Of a stretch of 39,117 bases of DNA, positions 23,830-31,710 are shown piece by piece (the first letter of the stretch is position 1; every line of letters begins with the position of its first letter). Origin of the DNA: JAUVDZ01 sp964346325. Lineage in GTDB: Bacteria; Patescibacteriota; Gracilibacteria; UBA1369; PNNO01. The stretch spans positions 1-39,117 of the forward strand of contig CAYFUK010000002.1 in NCBI GenBank assembly GCA_964346325.1. Reading direction: 5' to 3'. Under the pieces are notes generated by a model. The model was not told the DNA's origin. It did no database searches and saw only the letters and a program-made list of their open reading frames with translations. The position numbers and the translations under genes were made by a program.

Positions 23830-25302
23830 ATGAAAAGTTTTTTACTCAAATCATCAATACTCTTTTTCCTTTTATCAGTGTTTGTTTTTGAGAAGTTCAC
23901 AGCTGATTACAAACTTTTGATATGCATTATTATTTCATTCTTTTTTTTAATAATTTTATTTAAAAAATATTTTTATTTAATTTGTTTGTTTTTCATCATA
24001 CTTGGCTTTTTCAGAATCGAATTCGCATATCCGGTTATTGACGAAAACTCCGTACATTTCTATCAAAATGAGGATATTAATAGTCATATTAAAGGTGAAA
24101 TAGTCGATGACCCCGACAGAAGACGTGATAAAGCGAATTATATTTTAAAAGCTGAAAGTATTTTAATTAATGAAAAGTGGCACAAGGTTGAAGGTAATAT
24201 TCTTTTTAGTATGAATTTGTACCCTGAATTTTATTACGGAGATAAAGTGAAGCTTAAGGGCAGGCTTACGGAACCAATGGAATTCGATACATTTTCATAT
24301 AAAAATTACCTTCGTTTGTTTGATGTCCATTCTGTCATGTATAGACCGCGTGTCGAGATCCTGAGCAGAAATAACGGAAGTATTTTTTATGAAAAACTTT
24401 TTGCCCTTAAATCGAATTTTGAAAACCGGCTTAACAAACTCATGCCCGAGCCAATGGCAAGTTTTGAGGCCGGTTTACTGACAGGTTCAAGAAAAGGTAT
24501 ACCCGAAGAATTAATGAAAAATTTTAATCTTACCGGATTAACCCATATTATTGCTATATCGGGATATAATATATCATTGATAATTGTTTTGATATCCGGA
24601 TTGTTCAAAAATGTTTCACGTAATAGAAAAATTCCTCTAATTATATTGATAATCATTGTTTTCACTTTGTTTGTAGGGGCTTCGGCTGCTGTTGTCCGTG
24701 CATCAATAATGGGAATAATTTCGGTGATTGCTTTATGGTTCGGCAGGCAGTCGCAGGTTATAAATGCTTTGCTTATATCCGCTTTTATAATGGTTTTGAT
24801 GAATCCTTTTACTCTGATTTACGATGCCGGATTTCAGCTTTCTTTTCTTGCCACACTCGGACTGATTATTACAGGGAAACATCTGGAAAAATTATTCGGA
24901 TTTTTACCCGATCAGTTTGGACTTCGTGAAGCATTTGCAATGACATTCAGTGCTCAGCTGTTTGCTTTACCTGTAATAATGCTGAATTTCAGGAGGTTAT
25001 CAATAATTTCACCTGTGGCGAATGTATTGGTTGTGCCATTTATACCTTTTGCAATGTTTTTTGGATTTGTTTCCGTGATTATAAGTTATTTAAGCTTTGA
25101 TTTGGGGTTTGTTTTAATGCTGCCTGCATGGCTTTGCTTAAAATATATAGTTAAAGTAACTGAAATACTTGCAAATTTACCATTTGCATCTATTCAGGCT
25201 GAATGGTTTTCCGTTTTTCACTTACTTGCATATTATCTATCTTGTATTTTCTTTGCCTATCTCATATACCCATATTTTAGAGATCGCCGTATCCCTGCAT
25301 GA
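23830..25302 (+). CDS. ComEC/Rec2-family DNA-uptake channel without metallo-beta-lactamase domain
   Basis: Membrane channel of natural transformation. 490 residues from the ATG at 23830 (MKSFLLKSS); a TTG start at 23788 is unlikely. Two to three N-terminal membrane helices come first, then an OB-fold DUF4131 domain (about 75-190: KGEIVDDPDRRRDKANYILK, NILFSMNLYPEFYYGDKVKL). The Competence domain follows with GLLTGSRKGIPEELMKNFNL, the GLTHIIAISGYNISLII motif and GASAAVVRASIMGII. The C-terminal nuclease-like beta-lactamase domain of classical ComEC is absent. Its last 66 bases overlap the convergent methyltransferase gene. Confidence 0.92.
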   Translation: MKSFLLKSSILFFLLSVFVFEKFTADYKLLICIIISFFFLIILFKKYFYLICLFFIILGFFRIEFAYPVIDENSVHFYQNEDINSHIKGEIVDDPDRRRDKANYILKAESILINEKWHKVEGNILFSMNLYPEFYYGDKVKLKGRLTEPMEFDTFSYKNYLRLFDVHSVMYRPRVEILSRNNGSIFYEKLFALKSNFENRLNKLMPEPMASFEAGLLTGSRKGIPEELMKNFNLTGLTHIIAISGYNISLIIVLISGLFKNVSRNRKIPLIILIIIVFTLFVGASAAVVRASIMGIISVIALWFGRQSQVINALLISAFIMVLMNPFTLIYDAGFQLSFLATLGLIITGKHLEKLFGFLPDQFGLREAFAMTFSAQLFALPVIMLNFRRLSIISPVANVLVVPFIPFAMFFGFVSVIISYLSFDLGFVLMLPAWLCLKYIVKVTEILANLPFASIQAEWFSVFHLLAYYLSCIFFAYLIYPYFRDRRIPA

Positions 25303-25890
25303 CGGCTCAACATGTACAGGCACCCATTCACCTATATGAAACGCATATGAAGTAACACGCGCTCCCTTTTTTAAATCTTTTTCAAATTTGGGAATAAACT
25401 TTTTAAGAGTTTCAGGAAGCATATAGGTAACTATGTGATCAGCATCCGACAAATCATGCCTCCTGAAATCACCGTATTTTATTTCAGCTTTTGATCTCCA
25501 TAATAACTGTCTGATTTTTGCTATTAAATAAACAATGGGGGAGAGCTCAAACCCTGTCGCCTTTGCCCCGAACTCTTTAGCGGCAACATAACAAAGCCGC
25601 CCGTCTCCGCATCCTATATCAATTACTTTATCACCTTTTTTTATGCCCGCTGTTTTAAGCATTTTTCTAACCGCACGCATCGGAGTGGGGACAAAAGGCG
25701 CTCCCTGAACAAGTGCGATTATGGTGGGTATGCCAATTGCAAGAAACAAAGCAATTGTTAAAAAATTAAAATCACGGGGCATTGTTAAATACATTGCAAA
25801 AATTGCAAATCCGCTAACAAAAATAAATGTTAAAAAATCCAGAAATCTAAATTTTGTAGAAGTAGAGTGTGGGTATTTTTGTTTTTTCAT
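25237..25890 (-). CDS. Membrane-anchored SAM methyltransferase, FAM173-like (copy 2)
   Basis: 217 residues. Two N-terminal hydrophobic helices at about 20-60. The segment PFVPTPMRAVRKMLK leads into a seven-strand methyltransferase: motif I VIDIGCGDGRL, post-I GFELSPIVYLIAK, motif IV DADHIVTYMLPE. Order and sequence (a VP(F/Y)VPT lead-in, GYE/GFE with a following aromatic run, a Y.LPE/P segment, then a late strand near a W) match the FAM173 family. Eukaryotic members (ATPSCKMT, ANTKMT) trimethylate lysines of the ATP synthase c-subunit and the ADP/ATP carrier. The substrate here is unknown. It overlaps its paralogue at 25847 by 44 bases and comEC by 66. Confidence 0.85.
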   Translation of the reverse strand: MKKQKYPHSTSTKFRFLDFLTFIFVSGFAIFAMYLTMPRDFNFLTIALFLAIGIPTIIALVQGAPFVPTPMRAVRKMLKTAGIKKGDKVIDIGCGDGRLCYVAAKEFGAKATGFELSPIVYLIAKIRQLLWRSKAEIKYGDFRRHDLSDADHIVTYMLPETLKKFIPKFEKDLKKGARVTSYAFHIGEWVPVHVEPSCRDTAISKIWVYEIGKENTR

Positions 25891-26371
25891 TTTTTTTGAT
25901 TATTCTCTGAGGCTTTAGGCCTTTAATTTTAAATGTATTGCTTATTATTCGTGTATCTTTTTTACATTCTTTTTTTATTTTTTTCGCGAGTTTATTTAAT
26001 TCTTTCGGCATTAAATAACAAAAAATAACATCCGCATCTTTTAAACTTTCATTAAAAAAGTTTTTAAAATGTATTTTTACTTTGGATTTTTTTATTAATT
26101 TTTTTATAAGTGCAAAAATATAAATCAAAGGAGCAATTTCATATCCGTGACCATTTATTTTATTTAATTTTTCAGCTTCAATAAGCATCCTTCCGTCACC
26201 GCAGCCCAGATCATAAAAATTTTCTCCTTTTTTTAAATTTGCTTCTTTAAGAATCTTTTGCATAACCTTTTTTTTCGTCGGAACATAGGGGACCCTCAAT
26301 ATAAGGCTTACAACAGCTGTTGAAATATAAAGTATCGTAACCGCAATTATTAATAAATATATAATTGTCAT
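25847..26371 (-). CDS. Membrane-anchored SAM methyltransferase, FAM173-like (copy 1)
   Basis: 174 residues. One N-terminal membrane helix (about 2-24), then VPYVPTKKKVMQKILKEA, motif I FYDLGCGDGRM, post-I GYEIAPLIYIFA and motif IV DADVIFCYLMPKE. Very lysine-rich, isoleucine-rich and AT-biased. It is the paralogue of the next gene: the same lead-in, SAM loop and motif IV, but without the second membrane helix. Upstream in the same direction lies the 756-residue protein, with a possible microprotein in between. A lysine methyltransferase role is inference from the FAM173 resemblance. Confidence 0.83.
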   Translation of the reverse strand: MTIIYLLIIAVTILYISTAVVSLILRVPYVPTKKKVMQKILKEANLKKGENFYDLGCGDGRMLIEAEKLNKINGHGYEIAPLIYIFALIKKLIKKSKVKIHFKNFFNESLKDADVIFCYLMPKELNKLAKKIKKECKKDTRIISNTFKIKGLKPQRIIKKNEKTKIPTLYFYKI

Positions 26372-26384
26372 TCCTTTGTTTAGG

Positions 26385-26459
26385 TTAAGTTCCCTTCATT
26401 TTAGCATATTTTTCGCTTAAAATAAATAAAGAGCCTAATTTTTTAATTATGGATTTCAT
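26385..26459 (-). CDS. Possible 24-residue microprotein
   Basis: An ATG at 26459 directly abuts the stop of the 756-residue gene and opens a 24-codon frame ending in TAA at 26385, 13 bases before the methyltransferase start. The peptide (MKSIIKKLGSLFILSEKYAK then MKGT) is cationic and amphipathic. It fills the gap between two co-directional genes almost exactly, which is suggestive. No ribosome-binding site, and too short for any compositional test. Confidence 0.3.
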   Translation of the reverse strand: MKSIIKKLGSLFILSEKYAKMKGT

Positions 26460-28730
26460 TTAAGCGGCCAGTTCTTCTTCAACATATTCCGCTGCGGCAG
26501 ACAAAACCTGTTCAGCCTCTTCCGGTTTTAATCCATTAATTCTTTTGGCTATACTTTTAGCCAATTTTGTTTTTCTTGTATCAAGTTGATCTTTTACTTC
26601 ATTTGTTTTAAGTTTTCTTCCACTTAGGGAATCATGGAATTGTATATCTGAAAGATTCTGATTAGCTCCCGTTGCATCTATTTGCTGTCTTAATTTTCGG
26701 CTTTCAGCTTTGTTTTCCTGCCCGAAACCGGACAAGTCTATATTTCTTACCGCTTTTAATTCACCGTTTTTATCAAGAATTTGTTTACCTTGGCTTTTCT
26801 CGTAAACTTTTTGATGAACCCTTTTATCAAAAGAACCGTCACTTAAGTGGGAAGTCTGCTTGGCTTTATCCTGGACTCCGCTGTTTCTTAATATATTCTC
26901 TTCCTGATCCTGAAGAACTTTTTGTGAAATTTGTATTTGTTTAAGCTCTTCCTGTGCTTTTTCCGATTGAACCTGATTTTCAACAGCCGTTAAAATATCT
27001 TCATCCATTAAACCATCCATTGTTTCCATATCATCTTTTAGTTCTTTTCTCTTTTTTAAACTGTATTCATTATCTGGATGAAGTTTTAATACATAGTTGT
27101 GTTTATCGATACATCTTTCATATTCCCCCTGCGCTTCAAGTTTATCAGCTTCTTCATGAAGTTCATTTATAATTTCCCGGATGTCATCACTCTCAAGTGC
27201 CAAGGGCCTTTCTGTTTTTTCCGTTTCTTCAGTATCTTTTTTTTCTGAATTTTCCTGATCTTCTTTTTTGTTTTTGCTTTCGTAAAGTATTGCCTCTCGA
27301 TATATTTTTAACCTGGCTTTGTGCCCGCGTTCATAAAATGAACCATATCTTTTTTGTGTTTCATTATTCAGTTTTTCAAAATCTTCCAACAGTTCCCGTC
27401 TGACTTTCATCGAAGTTAAAATATTTCTGCATAAATTGCTCCTTTCTGCAAGTGTAATTCCGGTATATAATTCAATATACCGTGATGCTGTTTTTTTACT
27501 TATTGACTTATTTTTAAGCGCTTCTTTAATGGTTTTATCAAAAGGTTTAACAAGTTTTAACTCAGCATTCATTTGATTGAGCATTTGTTCTTTTTCTTCA
27601 AACTTTAATTTTTCCCAGTCCTTTTCATTATATCCTTTTATTTCAACTTTTTTTCTGGTTTCGGGATTTGTTAAGTATAAATTTTTTTTAGCTTTTTTAT
27701 AATCTTTTGTTAATTTTTCTTCCGCTTCAATAGATTTTGGTAATTGTTCAAGCCACATTGCTTTTTGAGCAACATCACTTAAGTTTAAAAAATCAACAAT
27801 AGCAAAACGTTTTGAATTCTGAGACATTATTTCGGGTTTTACAGAATTCACATCTTTTATATATTTCTGTTCGTTTCCCGCGTCCAGTTTTTCCAGGAAT
27901 GTCCGTTTTTCTTTTAAACCGACTTTTAAAAATTTTTCATCATTTTTATATTTGGCGGGAAGCTTATCGTAAATATCAACCAGTTCTTTACGCGGTTTAA
28001 CAATTTCAGCTTCAAAAACCCTGAGCCATCTTTCCTGTTCTTCAACTGTTTGATCCCTGAATTCTTTGAGGTATTGGGTGGGATTGTGAAAAAGCCTCAG
28101 ATGTGCGTTTATTTTGTTTTCATAAGTTTTCTCGTTTTTTTCCATGCTTTCGATTTCTTTCACTTTATCCTTCATTTCGCTTCTTCGAAGTTTAACAACC
28201 TCGGTTTTGTCCATTTTTTCAAGTAGTCTTTTTCTTAATCTGACTCTTTCGGAAATATCGGTATTTATTAAACCGAGTGCCTTTTGTTTTTCTTGATGAG
28301 ATTGTTGAGCAAACCATTCAATATATTCTTTTGCGGTATCAAGTCCGCGTGATTGATCAATTGTGAATGCAGCTTCTTTGTTAGACATTACTTTATCGGT
28401 ATAACCTTCAACCATACCTTTGATTTGCCCCTGCTGCTGTTCAAATTCTTGTTTTAGTTGCTGCATTTCTTTAGTTGAAATCGTTTTTCGTTCTGCTTCC
28501 TGAAGTCGTTTTTCCCATTGTCTTTTATCCTCATCCGTAAAAATATTACTATCAGCCAGTTTTGCTTTTAGCTTTGATTGTTCTTGCATAACTTGTTGTG
28601 CTTCCTTTGTGTCTTCGTAAGTTCTATCTAATGTACCATTCGCAGCTAGATCCACGTTTTCGGGCTTGTCAATATCTCCTAAGAAGGTCAGCTTTGATTC
28701 AACAAAAAAGATCTTTTTCATTATTATCAT
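26460..28730 (-). CDS. Large charged coiled-coil protein with a novel four-fold repeat and a TPR-like segment
   Basis: 756 residues, no signal peptide or membrane helix, almost entirely helical and rich in Lys, Glu and Gln. I do not recognise it. Residues 40-110 are coiled coil. Four diverged copies of a 60-85-residue unit follow, at about 136-196, 220-283, 309-392 and 418-482. The common pattern is an aromatic-rich helix (YIEWF, YLKEF, VDFL, YIELY), then E.....L.......I....R..L...Y.KL, then a basic helix KEK...L. An acidic low-complexity linker (485-510) and a TPR-like pair (HEEADKLEAQGEYERCIDKH then VLKLHPDNEYSLKKRKEL, about 525-562) come next, then a Gln/Lys-rich tail. A promoter overlaps the end of nrdJ. 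Confidence 0.75.
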   Translation of the reverse strand: MIIMKKIFFVESKLTFLGDIDKPENVDLAANGTLDRTYEDTKEAQQVMQEQSKLKAKLADSNIFTDEDKRQWEKRLQEAERKTISTKEMQQLKQEFEQQQGQIKGMVEGYTDKVMSNKEAAFTIDQSRGLDTAKEYIEWFAQQSHQEKQKALGLINTDISERVRLRKRLLEKMDKTEVVKLRRSEMKDKVKEIESMEKNEKTYENKINAHLRLFHNPTQYLKEFRDQTVEEQERWLRVFEAEIVKPRKELVDIYDKLPAKYKNDEKFLKVGLKEKRTFLEKLDAGNEQKYIKDVNSVKPEIMSQNSKRFAIVDFLNLSDVAQKAMWLEQLPKSIEAEEKLTKDYKKAKKNLYLTNPETRKKVEIKGYNEKDWEKLKFEEKEQMLNQMNAELKLVKPFDKTIKEALKNKSISKKTASRYIELYTGITLAERSNLCRNILTSMKVRRELLEDFEKLNNETQKRYGSFYERGHKARLKIYREAILYESKNKKEDQENSEKKDTEETEKTERPLALESDDIREIINELHEEADKLEAQGEYERCIDKHNYVLKLHPDNEYSLKKRKELKDDMETMDGLMDEDILTAVENQVQSEKAQEELKQIQISQKVLQDQEENILRNSGVQDKAKQTSHLSDGSFDKRVHQKVYEKSQGKQILDKNGELKAVRNIDLSGFGQENKAESRKLRQQIDATGANQNLSDIQFHDSLSGRKLKTNEVKDQLDTRKTKLAKSIAKRINGLKPEEAEQVLSAAAEYVEEELAA

Positions 28731-28753
28731 TATTTATTTATGTATGTGCGGAT

Positions 28754-28782
28754 ATTATATTGAACACGCTGAGAATCCGCAA
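28754..28782 (-). promoter_or_regulatory. Promoter of the 756-residue gene
   Basis: On the minus strand: TTGCGG (28777-28782), 17-bp spacer, consensus TATAAT (28754-28759). It lies over the last codons and stop of nrdJ, so the gene can be expressed apart from nrdJ. The -35 is weak. Confidence 0.5.
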
Positions 28783-31217
28783 GATAAACAAAGCATACAT
28801 CCTTCACCGATTTGAAGCCTTGTATTGCATTCAGGACAAACCTTTCCTTCCATAATTTCCCGTTTGCTGAGAACTTTTTCTTCAACAGCAACGCCTGCCG
28901 AGCCAACGGCTTTATGTTCTCTCGAAGGCTGAATGGGCGGTAGTGTAAATTCTTCAGCTATTATAGTATCGTTATTATCATAGCTTGCGGAAATTTGTGT
29001 TTGATCGGAATTGCCTTCGGTATTTTCATCAGGTGATACAATCGGAAGACTTACCTCCCGTGCTGATGGTTCTTTTATTGAACCGTTGTTTCTTTCATGG
29101 TTAACATCAGGTTTTTTTGGCTCGCTATTTTTCGGAGATTCAGAGTCTTTTTCAGTTTCCTTTTTTTCCTGATTTACCTTTCCGATATTTAGTACCTGTG
29201 ATTCACGGCTTTTGTCTCTGTAAATAGTCACACCTTTGCAACCAAGCCCGAAAGCAAGTTTGTATGCATCTTCAATATCCTGTATTTGTGCATGAGATGG
29301 GAAGTTGATAGTTTTTGAAACAGAAGAATCAACATGTTTCTGAAAAGCCGCCTGCATTTTTATATGCCATTCCGGTTTTATATCCTGTGCAGTAACAAAT
29401 ATATCCTTTACATCCCGGGGAACTTCATCAAAATCCTGAACCGACCCTACTTTTGCTATTTCTCTCATCAAATCTTTAGAAAAGAAGCCTCTTTCTCTGG
29501 CTATTTTTTCAAAAAATTTATTTGTATAAACAAGCTCGGTACCATCCATTACATTTTTGATAAATGATATTGCAAAGTTTGGTTCCAGTCCTCCCGAAGC
29601 TTCAGCCAGCATTCCGATTGTTCCCGTTGGTGCGACCGTCGTAACACAGGTGTTTCTCATTTTGATTCCGTTTTTTTCATGTACGGAACCTTCGTATGCA
29701 GGGAATGTGCCTCGTATTTCCGCTAAAATTTGTGATTTTTTTTGTGCTTCATCATTAATGAATTTCATTATTTTTTCTCCAAAGGATATTCCTTCATCAG
29801 AATCATATTTTATACCAAGCTGATAACAAACATCCGCAAATCCCATTAATCCGAGGCCTATTTTCCTTGTTTTGCGGGTCATATCAGCAATTTTTTGTAT
29901 GGGATAATGATTCACATCAATGACATTATCCAAAAAGTGTGTTGCAAGATGAACAACCTCTCTGAACCTTTCCCAGTCAAGATCGGATTTGTCTTCCAGG
30001 ACAAACTTATTTACATTTATTGAACCTAAATTACAGCTTTCATGACCAAGTAACGGTTGTTCACCGCATGGATTTGTCGCTTCAATATCTCCCAAATGAG
30101 GACATGTATTGTTTCTGTTGATTTCATCGATAAAGATCAAGCCCGGATCACCATTCTTCCATGCATTTGAAAGAATAATATCCCAAACCATTCTTGCCTT
30201 TAATTTTTTAATCGGTTTTTGATCCCTTGGATTAATAATTTCATATTCCGTGTCCTGTTCAAGTGCTTCCATAAATTTATCCGTAACTGCAACAGATATG
30301 TTGAAATTCTGAAGAGTTTTCATGTCAGCTTTCATCTGAATAAAATCAAAAATATCCGGATGATCGATACGAAGTATGCCCATATTTGCTCCCCGTCGTT
30401 TTCCGCCCTGCTTAATTACATCAGTTGCCGCATCAAAAACCTTCATGAATGATACGGGACCGCTTGAAACACCGGTTGTTGAATGAACTATATCGTTGGA
30501 AGGTCTCAGTCTTGAAAATGAAAATCCTGTTCCGCCTCCGCTTTTGTGAATTAAAGCGGCATCTTTTAAAGATTCAAATATTCCTTCCATGGAATCTTCA
30601 ACCGGTAGCACAAAACAAGCAGAAAGCTGCCCCAGTTCGGTTCCCGCATTCATTAAAGTAGGGGAGTTGGGCATGAATTCGAGATTTTTCATTATATTTA
30701 AAAATTTTTCTTCCATTTCTTTTTCATTGCCTCCTTCATAATTTTCTTCGGCTTTCGCAACTGCTCCGGCTACTCTTTTCAACAAATCTTCGGGTGTTTC
30801 CATAACATTACCTCCATCATCTTTAAGAAGATATCGTTTTTCCAACACTTTAAGTGCGTTTGTTGAAAAGTTTAACGAAGAGTCTCCCTTACCTTTACCT
30901 AAGATCGCTTCTTTTTCTTCACGTTCATCGGCTCTTTTCTGCCTCCATAAAATATAGGCTTTTGCTGTTTTTGCATGTCCGCCTTCAATAAGTATTTTTT
31001 CAACCAGATCCTGTATTTGTTCCACTGTTGGAATTTCTTCCGCATTTTTGAAGAAAACTTCCAGTACGGCGGATACCTGGTTTGATATCTTTTGTGATTC
31101 TTCGATATTGCCGCCTCCTACAGATTGAGCGGCTTTCCAGATAGCTTGGGTGATTCTGTCTTGATCAAAATCAACTATGCGGCCATCGCGTTTTTGGATT
31201 TTTTTGATTGGGGACAT
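28755..31217 (-). CDS. nrdJ: Adenosylcobalamin-dependent (class II) ribonucleotide reductase
   Basis: Reduces ribonucleotides to deoxyribonucleotides with a B12-generated thiyl radical, without oxygen or a second subunit. 820 residues. ATP-cone at 5-95 (IQKRDGRIVDFDQDRITQAI). In the ten-stranded barrel, Cys201 and Cys395 form the reducing pair, and NPCGEQ (382-387) gives Asn382, thiyl Cys384 and Glu386; the 11-residue spacing Cys384-Cys395 matches known NrdJ. PTGTIGMLAEASGGLEPNF is also conserved. A low-complexity linker (about 690-785) leads to a Cys-rich tail (CPEC...CMLCLSCGFSAC) that re-reduces the active site. Tandem NrdR-like boxes lie about 200 bases upstream. The B12 source is not in this window, and no cobalamin riboswitch was seen. 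Confidence 0.96.
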   Translation of the reverse strand: MSPIKKIQKRDGRIVDFDQDRITQAIWKAAQSVGGGNIEESQKISNQVSAVLEVFFKNAEEIPTVEQIQDLVEKILIEGGHAKTAKAYILWRQKRADEREEKEAILGKGKGDSSLNFSTNALKVLEKRYLLKDDGGNVMETPEDLLKRVAGAVAKAEENYEGGNEKEMEEKFLNIMKNLEFMPNSPTLMNAGTELGQLSACFVLPVEDSMEGIFESLKDAALIHKSGGGTGFSFSRLRPSNDIVHSTTGVSSGPVSFMKVFDAATDVIKQGGKRRGANMGILRIDHPDIFDFIQMKADMKTLQNFNISVAVTDKFMEALEQDTEYEIINPRDQKPIKKLKARMVWDIILSNAWKNGDPGLIFIDEINRNNTCPHLGDIEATNPCGEQPLLGHESCNLGSINVNKFVLEDKSDLDWERFREVVHLATHFLDNVIDVNHYPIQKIADMTRKTRKIGLGLMGFADVCYQLGIKYDSDEGISFGEKIMKFINDEAQKKSQILAEIRGTFPAYEGSVHEKNGIKMRNTCVTTVAPTGTIGMLAEASGGLEPNFAISFIKNVMDGTELVYTNKFFEKIARERGFFSKDLMREIAKVGSVQDFDEVPRDVKDIFVTAQDIKPEWHIKMQAAFQKHVDSSVSKTINFPSHAQIQDIEDAYKLAFGLGCKGVTIYRDKSRESQVLNIGKVNQEKKETEKDSESPKNSEPKKPDVNHERNNGSIKEPSAREVSLPIVSPDENTEGNSDQTQISASYDNNDTIIAEEFTLPPIQPSREHKAVGSAGVAVEEKVLSKREIMEGKVCPECNTRLQIGEGCMLCLSCGFSACSI

Positions 31218-31232
31218 GACTGGTAATAATTA

Positions 31233-31373
31233 ATGAGTAAAGAATACAGACAAGGTCTTTTAAAAGACCCTGAATTTATAAAGCCGCTAGAAAAGCTTGA
31301 AGCTGATTTTATGGTTGGGCTGTTTTTGAGCGCATTTGAATTACAACTCGAATATATTCTTAAGACTTATTGA
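31233..31373 (+). CDS. Possible 46-residue small protein, antisense to the nrdJ leader
   Basis: ATG at 31233 to TGA at 31371-31373. The peptide (MSKEYRQGLLKDPEFIKPLE, then a hydrophobic-amphipathic helix FMVGLFLSAFELQLEYIL) has a protein-like composition. It starts 15 bases from the nrdJ start on the opposite strand, so its promoter would lie inside nrdJ, and no ribosome-binding site is seen. It may be a relic or chance. Confidence 0.3.
   Translation: MSKEYRQGLLKDPEFIKPLEKLEADFMVGLFLSAFELQLEYILKTY
31254..31269. repeat. Perfect 16-bp palindrome in the nrdJ leader
   Basis: GGTCTTTTAAAAGACC, centred 45 bases upstream of the nrdJ start. It could form a hairpin in the nrdJ mRNA leader or bind a dimeric regulator; nothing else supports a role. 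Confidence 0.4.
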
Positions 31374-31701
31374 ATGCAATATTAAAATATAAGTTCAAGT
31401 TGCTAGAATCTTGCATATATAGTGTATATTATCTTGCGATAGTACCATATATAGTCATGCGTTGGACAATCTTTTTTATAAGCCCAGTTGTTTATTAAAA
31501 AGAAGAATATATATAGCGGTATGTATAAATAATTTGTACAGCAAAAGAAAGTATATGTATGATTTATATTTATTTAATAAGCAAAATTGAAAGAATTTGA
31601 AAAACAATTTAGTTATTAAACAAAATATTGTTGAGTCAACGGGTATGATTTGAAAATAACATTTTCCTTTTAAGTCAGCCATAAAAAGATGTGCACTTAT
31701 T
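31374..31701. other. AT-rich intergenic region between the nrdJ leader and the DJ-1 gene
   Basis: 328 bases, strongly AT-rich, containing the tandem NrdR-like boxes. A 68-codon frame on the minus strand has the Phe/Leu/Tyr-rich composition of chance ORFs in AT-rich DNA and is not called. I see no tRNA or structured RNA here. Confidence 0.5.
31413..31457 (-). promoter_or_regulatory. Tandem NrdR-box-like operators upstream of nrdJ
   Basis: On the minus strand, ACACTATATATGC (31413-31425) and TGACTATATATGGT (31444-31457) share the core CTATATATG. Their cores are exactly 32 bp apart, three helical turns. NrdR boxes (consensus near ACACTATATATTGT) occur as tandem pairs with 31-32 bp spacing before ribonucleotide reductase genes. 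nrdR itself is not in this window. The distance to the nrdJ ATG, about 200 bases, is long, implying an extended leader. Confidence 0.7.
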
Positions 31702-31710
31702 TTAAAGTGC
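31683..31710 (-). terminator. Weak terminator of the DJ-1/PfpI gene
   Basis: GCACTT (31693-31698) pairs with AAGTGC (31705-31710); the loop contains the stop codon. On the minus strand ACATCTTTTTATG follows. Short stem, moderate T-run. Confidence 0.35.

Noticed and set aside
25290..25400. UGA recoded as glycine (as in Gracilibacteria), which would extend comEC
   Set aside because: All conserved genes are uninterrupted, glycine sites use GGN, and UGA also ends rluB and the COG2426 gene at the expected family lengths.
31218..31412. Cobalamin riboswitch before nrdJ
   Set aside because: I could not find a B12-box-like sequence or the multi-stem core; a covariance search would settle it.
31476..31682. 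68-codon minus-strand ORF between nrdJ and the DJ-1 gene
   Set aside because: Phe/Leu/Tyr-rich chance frame in very AT-rich DNA, no ribosome-binding site or homology seen.
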